From Candidatus Moranbacteria bacterium CG_4_9_14_3_um_filter_44_28 (GTDB taxonomy: Bacteria; Patescibacteriota; Minisyncoccia; Moranbacterales; UBA11712), in contig PFVO01000024.1 in the NCBI GenBank assembly GCA_002790655.1, forward strand, positions 433 to 47,081: a stretch of 46,649 bases of DNA, in the 5' to 3' direction. This document shows positions 42,391 through 46,649 of this stretch, piece by piece. Under the pieces are notes generated by a model. It did no database searches, was not told the DNA's origin, and saw only the letters and a list, made by a program, of their open reading frames with translations. A program made the translations under genes and the position numbers. The first letter of the stretch is position 1. The number at the start of each line of letters is the position of its first letter.

Positions 42391-42969
42391 TCAATAAAAA
42401 ATATTTTCCACTTTATTTTTGTCTTCGTCCCAAAACTTTGGGTTGCGCTCGATATATTCCCGAATTTTTCCGAGGCTATTTTCATCACGAATGATGCGGT
42501 CGTAAAATCGAGGTTGCCATTGAAAATTAGGAAATATTTCGCTAATTCTTTTTGTAGACGCGCCTTTGAAGCCGCGGATTATGGCAGATAAATTATTTGA
42601 TTGCGAACCGAACTTATTCTTATAATTTTTATCCGTAGAGACGCCTTGAAGGCGTCTCGATTGTGGCGCAGACTGAGACACATGCGATGCGTCTCTACTA
42701 TTTTCGATCACAATTATTCCATGCAAGTGGTTGGGCATTACAATAAATTGATCAACTTTTACGTTGTCCCTGATTTTATCTGTATTTAGCCACTCACTTT
42801 CAACGATTTTACCAATTTCGTTCAATACCATTTTTCCATCCTCAACCTCCCCGAAAAACTTTTGCATATCCTTCGTGCAAATCGTAACGAAATAATATCC
42901 GTTTTGCGAATAATCCCAATTTTTGTGTCGCACGGATTGGATTTTGTATTTGTTTTGATAGAGTGGCAT
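42391..42969 (-). CDS. REP-associated tyrosine transposase (RAYT)
   Basis: 192 residues of the Y1/IS200-type HUH family. The HUH motif reads MPNHLHGIIV (the two His residues near 80), and the catalytic Tyr is in QPRFYDRIIRDE, followed by IREYIERNPKFW. RAYT enzymes nick single strands at REP palindromes. The middle of the protein (SRDASHVSQSAPQSRRLQGVS) is encoded by two REP-like palindromes (42638-42695) without breaking the frame. The gene is intact, so recently active or maintained. Confidence 0.85.
   Translation of the reverse strand: MPLYQNKYKIQSVRHKNWDYSQNGYYFVTICTKDMQKFFGEVEDGKMVLNEIGKIVESEWLNTDKIRDNVKVDQFIVMPNHLHGIIVIENSRDASHVSQSAPQSRRLQGVSTDKNYKNKFGSQSNNLSAIIRGFKGASTKRISEIFPNFQWQPRFYDRIIRDENSLGKIREYIERNPKFWDEDKNKVENIFY
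42638..42695. repeat. Two REP palindromes inside the RAYT coding sequence
   Basis: GAGACGCCTT-G-AAGGCGTCTC (42638-42658, perfect) and GAGACACAT-GCG-ATGCGTCTC (42675-42695, one mismatch). Both belong to the GTAGAGACGC family seen on either side of the gene, and both are read in frame. Confidence 0.75.
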
Positions 42970-42985
42970 ATGTTTCGCGCTATCC

Positions 42986-43006
42986 GAGACGCATTCGATG
43001 CGTCTC
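42986..43006. repeat. REP palindrome at the 5' side of the RAYT gene
   Basis: GAGACGCAT-TCG-ATGCGTCTC, a perfect 9-bp stem, followed by TACGG. Confidence 0.75.
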
Positions 43007-43028
43007 TACGGCCATTATATCAAAAAGT

Positions 43029-43051
43029 AGAGGCGCTTTGAAAGCGCCTCT
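43029..43051. repeat. Second upstream REP palindrome
   Basis: AGAGGCGCTTT-G-AAAGCGCCTCT, a perfect 11-bp stem, a diverged member of the same family. Confidence 0.7.
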
Positions 43052-43065
43052 TAAATTCGCGCGAT

Positions 43066-43095
43066 TTGACAACAAGCGTCGGGGGGGGGTATTCT
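43066..43095 (+). promoter_or_regulatory. Promoter with a G9 tract in the spacer
   Basis: TTGACA (43066-43071) and TATTCT (43090-43095) are 18 bases apart; the spacer ends in nine consecutive G (43081-43089). AGGGGAG follows. Slippage in the G run would change spacer length and so promoter strength. Confidence 0.55.
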
Positions 43096-43126
43096 AAGGG
43101 GAGAAATAAAAAGTAATTGAAAATTT

Positions 43127-43534
43127 ATGGAAAGAGAAAAACCATATCAACCAAGTGAAGAGGAAATGCAAAAAGCGGAGGAGATTATGGATGACAATCA
43201 AAAAGAGATGAGAGATATGCGAGAGATGACCATGGGAAGTGAAGGTGGGGAGGATTCTATTTATTTTGCAAGGTATGGAGATAAAACGGGCATACGAATA
43301 TTAGAGGACGGATCAATAGAGTTCAGGAGAAGTGATGTACATCGTGATAGGGGTGGGCCTGATACATGGAAAATAACTCCTCAGCAAGCGCTTGAAGATC
43401 TAAAAGGGCAATTAACAGAGTGTGATAGAGATATAAAAGACCGTGAAAAGCGCCTAGAACTAGCGAAGCTTAGAAAAGATAAAATTGGAATTATGATGGG
43501 TAAAATTGAAAAGATGAGGGATGATCAAAAGTAA
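43127..43534 (+). CDS. Small acidic/basic coiled-coil protein of unknown function
   Basis: 135 residues. No signal or membrane segment. The first 40 residues are very acidic and Met/Glu-rich; residues ~90-135 form a long helix (LKGQLTECDRDIKDREKRL then ELAKLRKDKIG) with coiled-coil heptads. A central short region (YFARYGDKTGIRILEDGSIEF) looks like a beta hairpin. No family recognised. It has its own promoter and terminator, so it is an independent unit. Confidence 0.6.
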   Translation: MEREKPYQPSEEEMQKAEEIMDDNQKEMRDMREMTMGSEGGEDSIYFARYGDKTGIRILEDGSIEFRRSDVHRDRGGPDTWKITPQQALEDLKGQLTECDRDIKDREKRLELAKLRKDKIGIMMGKIEKMRDDQK

Positions 43535-43560
43535 TACTAAGAACATACAAAGGCATTAAA

Positions 43561-43588
43561 AAGAGCAGATTCGTGCCTGCTCTTTTTT
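43561..43588 (+). terminator. Rho-independent terminator
   Basis: AAGAGCAG pairs with CTGCTCTT around an 8-base loop and is followed by a T-run. Confidence 0.8.
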
Positions 43589-43638
43589 CGTAGAAAAAAT
43601 TTGTATATTCGTATAGATTCGTAATTCGTAGAGATATC

Positions 43639-46600
43639 CTATTCTTCCGTTACTCTTTCCACTTCTTCCATTGTCGTAACACCTTCCAAAACTTTCAAAA
43701 TTCCGTCTTGGGCCATAGTGAGCATTCCTTGCTCGATGGCGAGACTCTCAACTTGCGAGGCAGTGGGGCTTTCGTTGATCAATTTTTCCATCTCTTTTGT
43801 CATTTCCAAAATCTCGCTTACCGTGGTTCGTTCTTTGTATCCGATATTATTGCAAATCGGACAGCCGGCGGCTTCGAAAACATATTCAACTTTTTTTGGA
43901 ATCTCGATGCCGGATCTTTCGGAAATTGTTTTGAGAACTTTTTCAATATGATTTTTCACTTCCGAATTTACTTTCGTTTTCTTTTTGCATTCGGGACAAA
44001 GAATTCGGATCAGTCTTTGGGCCATAAAAGCGTTGACTGACGAAGCGATGTCGGTCGGCGAGACGCCCATATTCACGAGGCGCTGGACCGAACCAGCGGC
44101 GTTGTTCGTATGAAGTGTTGACAAGACTAAATGACCGGTGAGCGAGGCTTGCACCGCAATTCGGGCCGTTTCGTCGTCCCGGATTTCCCCGATCATCAGG
44201 ATATCCGGATTTTGGCGAAGAAGGGCGCGCAGGGCTTTTGGGAAAGTATAATCTTTTTTGTCGTCGGTTTGGGTTTGGAGAATTCCTTTGAGGCGGTATT
44301 CAATAGGATCTTCAACGGTGATTATTTTCACACCGGGTTTGTTGAGAATGGATAATAAAGAATAAAGAGTTGTTGTTTTTCCGGATCCGGTCGGGCCGGT
44401 GTTCAAAATTATTCCGTTCGGCTTTTTGACTTGTTCAAGAAGTGCGTCGAGATTTTGTTTTCTGATTCCCAATTCTTCTAGTTTTAAGGATTGGGCGCCT
44501 TGGTTGAGGAGACGCATCACCACCGTTTCGCCATAGCCGCCCAAAATAATCGAAACGCGAATGTCAATTTCGCGGTCTTTGATTTCGTGCAAAACTCCTT
44601 CTTCCAGTTTGATTCCAAACCGGCTGTCTTTCACGCCCCCTTCGACGTCAGTTGCCTTAAAACCGCTCAAAATTTTCACATTTCCCAAAAGATGAGGATA
44701 TTCATTCATGGGAATATGAACAACATCCTGGAGAATTCCGTCAATTCGATACCGAATTTTCACGGTGTTCTCTTCTGGCTCAATATGAATGTCTCCGGCG
44801 GAAAGTGACAGAGCCATAGCCATAATCAAATCGAGAATTTTCTCGGGCGGAGAATCGCTGATGACCTTCTGAAATACGGCGAATTTTTTTTTCGCTTCGG
44901 CTATTTTTTCTTCTGTGTCTTTATTGATTGTAATTGACCGGAGCAGAAGCTGGGTAATAATTTTCTCGTAAAGTTCTTCAAGAAATTTCCCTTCCCCGGT
45001 TACTCTTTGCACTTCTTCAATCGAAGTGATTCCCTCGAGAGATTTCAAAATCCCGTCCTGGAGCATAGTTACCATGCCGGCTTCAAGAGCCAGAGCAAGA
45101 ATTTCCGATTCGGGGGACATCCCGGTTACTTTTTGGGCAATTTCTTCGTTGATGGTGAAAATTTCAAAGATTCCAATCCGTCCTTTGTAACCAAGACCAT
45201 TGCATTTTGGACAGCCTTTAGCGCGGTAGAAAAAATCTATTTCTTTAGGTATAGCGAGTTTTGCTTTTGGAGAAATAACGGCCAGAATTTTTTTGACACT
45301 TTCAATTGTTTCCCGGGCCGGGGCGTATTTTTCCTTGCAGTGGGAACAAAGCCGCCGGACGAGGCGCTGGGCGATGATGGCGTTGACTGACGCTGGAATG
45401 AGCGAGGGCTTGATTCCCATGTCTATGAGCCGCGGTGTGGTTTCCACGGCGCTGTTGGTATGAAGGGTTGAGAGCACGAGATGTCCGGTAAGTGAGGCGT
45501 GAACGGCGATCGAGGCTGTTTCGTCATCACGGATTTCGCCGACTAGAATAATATCCGGATCTTGGCGGACAATGGAGCGGAGAGCGTTGGCGAAGGTATA
45601 TCCGCGGGATTTCGAAACTTGGGTCTGGGAAATCCCCTTGATTTTGTATTCAATCGGATCCTCAACCGTGATTATTTTCACTTCCGGCGTGTTGAGCTGG
45701 CTGACGATGGCATAAAGCGTCGTTGTTTTTCCTGAACCGGTGGGACCAGTGTTCAGAATCATTCCATTGGGATTTCCCATTTCTTCTTGCAATTGATCGT
45801 AGGCCAGTCCCCGAAGGCCTAAATCGTCGAACTTGAGGGCGATTGTTTGCTGATTGAGAAGTCGCATGACGATATTTTCTCCGAAGTTTCCGGGGAGGAT
45901 TGAAACACGAATGTCAATATCGTTTCCTTCAATTTGAATGGAGAAATGTCCGTCTTGAGCAATGTCGCGGATATTGATTTTCATTCCGGAAAGGACTTTC
46001 ACGCGCGATAAGATGTAGTGATAGGTTTGGATGGGAAGAACGGTTATGTTTTGCAATATCCCGTCAAGGCGGTAGCGGAGACGGATTCCGTCCTGCTGGG
46101 GTTCGAAATGGATATCGCTCGCATCCATCTTAATGGCACCGGCCATAACAATATTAATCACTTCTGTCGTTGGAATCTCGGTTATTCTTTTTCGAAGATC
46201 AATGACGTCTTTGAGTTTTTTTTCGAATTCATCGAGGTCGGCCCCGGTTAGAGTGAGGCGCAGTTCTTCAAGACTTTCAATAAGAGCGATGTGTTTGTAT
46301 TTTTCAATTGTTTTTTTGAGACCGGTTTGAGAGCAGAAAAAAAATTTCAGTTTGTATCCCTCTTCTTTTTCAAGTTTTTTGAGATATTCGGCGAGGTCCG
46401 GATTGGCAATATCTGCGAGCGCGAGGGCTACATTTTTCCCGGATCTCTGAATGCAGACCAGCTCATATTTTTCAGCGTCGGATTTTGAGATGGTGCGCAA
46501 AGTCTCCGGATCAACGGGAAAAATATTGAGGTCAATATAGGGTAATTTCAAAACGGCGGCTATGGCGGCGGCCTGCTGTTCCTCGGATTCGTGCTTCATT

Positions 46601-46649
46601 TTCGCCAAAATCCGCCGGACATCTTCCTCATGAGCTCCGTGAATTTCGT
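43639..46649 (-). CDS. Tandem double PilB/GspE (T2SSE) ATPase, 5' end beyond the window
   Basis: At least 1003 residues; the frame stays open to the window edge (an in-frame TTG at 46608 is not needed as a start). An MshEN-like N-terminal domain is followed by two complete PilB/GspE ATPase units. Each has P-loop GPTGSGKTTTLY (residues 288-299 and 738-749 counted from 46608), VEDPIEY, GEIRDDETA and a Cys4 zinc site (CSHC plus CPKC; CPEC plus CPIC). The two P-loops are exactly 450 residues apart. Assembly ATPases of type IV pili and type II secretion are normally single units forming hexamers; here one chain could form a trimer of dimers. Confidence 0.9.
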   Translation of the reverse strand, partial: EIHGAHEEDVRRILAKMKHESEEQQAAAIAAVLKLPYIDLNIFPVDPETLRTISKSDAEKYELVCIQRSGKNVALALADIANPDLAEYLKKLEKEEGYKLKFFFCSQTGLKKTIEKYKHIALIESLEELRLTLTGADLDEFEKKLKDVIDLRKRITEIPTTEVINIVMAGAIKMDASDIHFEPQQDGIRLRYRLDGILQNITVLPIQTYHYILSRVKVLSGMKINIRDIAQDGHFSIQIEGNDIDIRVSILPGNFGENIVMRLLNQQTIALKFDDLGLRGLAYDQLQEEMGNPNGMILNTGPTGSGKTTTLYAIVSQLNTPEVKIITVEDPIEYKIKGISQTQVSKSRGYTFANALRSIVRQDPDIILVGEIRDDETASIAVHASLTGHLVLSTLHTNSAVETTPRLIDMGIKPSLIPASVNAIIAQRLVRRLCSHCKEKYAPARETIESVKKILAVISPKAKLAIPKEIDFFYRAKGCPKCNGLGYKGRIGIFEIFTINEEIAQKVTGMSPESEILALALEAGMVTMLQDGILKSLEGITSIEEVQRVTGEGKFLEELYEKIITQLLLRSITINKDTEEKIAEAKKKFAVFQKVISDSPPEKILDLIMAMALSLSAGDIHIEPEENTVKIRYRIDGILQDVVHIPMNEYPHLLGNVKILSGFKATDVEGGVKDSRFGIKLEEGVLHEIKDREIDIRVSIILGGYGETVVMRLLNQGAQSLKLEELGIRKQNLDALLEQVKKPNGIILNTGPTGSGKTTTLYSLLSILNKPGVKIITVEDPIEYRLKGILQTQTDDKKDYTFPKALRALLRQNPDILMIGEIRDDETARIAVQASLTGHLVLSTLHTNNAAGSVQRLVNMGVSPTDIASSVNAFMAQRLIRILCPECKKKTKVNSEVKNHIEKVLKTISERSGIEIPKKVEYVFEAAGCPICNNIGYKERTTVSEILEMTKEMEKLINESPTASQVESLAIEQGMLTMAQDGILKVLEGVTTMEEVERVTEE

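Noticed and set aside
42363-43051. CRISPR array
   Set aside because: The palindromes are unevenly spaced, partly inside a gene and lack uniform spacers; a RAYT explains them.
1-46649. Alternative genetic code with TGA read as Gly or Trp
   Set aside because: Many genes (dnaA, yidC overlap, rnpA) end at TGA with well-formed C-termini, so the standard code fits.

Overview
The window looks like part of a chromosome from a Candidate Phyla Radiation (Patescibacteria, Parcubacteria/Moranbacteria-like) bacterium. The evidence is indirect. There is a compact dnaA locus, many ATGA-type gene overlaps and very short spacers. A minimal type IV secretion-like (T4SS-like) membrane cluster is present (PrgI, VirB4 and VirB6-like proteins, and a pilin/lytic transglycosylase fusion). 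Large secreted proteins carry lamin-tail or calcium-binding loops, and many proteins have no recognisable function. Standard stop codons are used throughout, including TGA. No tRNA, rRNA or CRISPR array was recognised.

Layout. 1-240: the 3' end of an unknown gene. 388-1518: an AAA ATPase with a DUF4143-type tail, behind its own promoter. 1641-15044 (+): a long, tightly packed T4SS-like/cell-surface cluster: VirB6/TrbL-like membrane protein, unknown Pro-rich protein, PrgI, TraC-like small protein, VirB4 ATPase, two membrane proteins (one a degenerate CPBP protease), a 1021-residue Cys-rich surface protein, a VirB2-like/VirB1-like fusion, and an anchored beta-propeller protein. 15047-19941 (-): a surface polysaccharide operon (flippase, GT2 glycosyltransferase, two O-antigen ligase/polymerase-like proteins).

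20054-24765: the classic replication-origin neighbourhood, with rpmH-rnpA-yidC-jag on minus and dnaA-dnaN on plus. DnaA-box-like repeats lie on both sides of dnaA. 25063-26837 (-): lexA overlapping a gene for a PD-(D/E)XK nuclease with a winged-helix tail, behind a strong promoter laced with inverted half-sites. 26944-27225: a DciA/DUF721-like helicase-loader candidate. 27294-29525 (-): a class A penicillin-binding protein. 29578-31103: a scarred region with a methyltransferase, a truncated ATP-grasp end, a decayed copy of the PBP 5' end and a frameshifted GNAT gene.

31119-34164 (-): a three-gene overlapping operon: a 7-TM protein, an ATP-grasp ligase fused to a RimB-type retropepsin domain, and a cyanophycin-synthetase-like ATP-grasp. 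This is the best candidate here for an uncharacterised peptide-ligation or peptide-tagging system. 34272-36254: ruvC, then a three-gene riboflavin end-pathway operon (riboflavin kinase domain, ribE, ribH). 36260-41956 (-): ruvB, a two-TM protein, a PH-domain membrane protein, a CadC-like one-component regulator whose outer domain is FGE/SUMF1-like, and a lamin-tail/PKD surface protein.

41957-43126 holds a strongly structured candidate ncRNA with its own promoter and terminator, then a REP-type tyrosine transposase (RAYT) surrounded and interrupted by REP palindromes. 43127-43534 encodes a small coiled-coil protein behind a promoter with a G9 spacer tract. 43639-46649 (-) is a tandem double PilB/GspE ATPase that continues past the window edge.

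How the parts may work together (inference): the T4SS-like cluster, the double PilB ATPase and the surface proteins would form envelope-spanning machines for DNA uptake, attachment or host contact. The polysaccharide operon, PBP and 7TM/ATP-grasp operon would build or modify the cell surface. Palindromic repeats have been inserted in frame into at least three genes.
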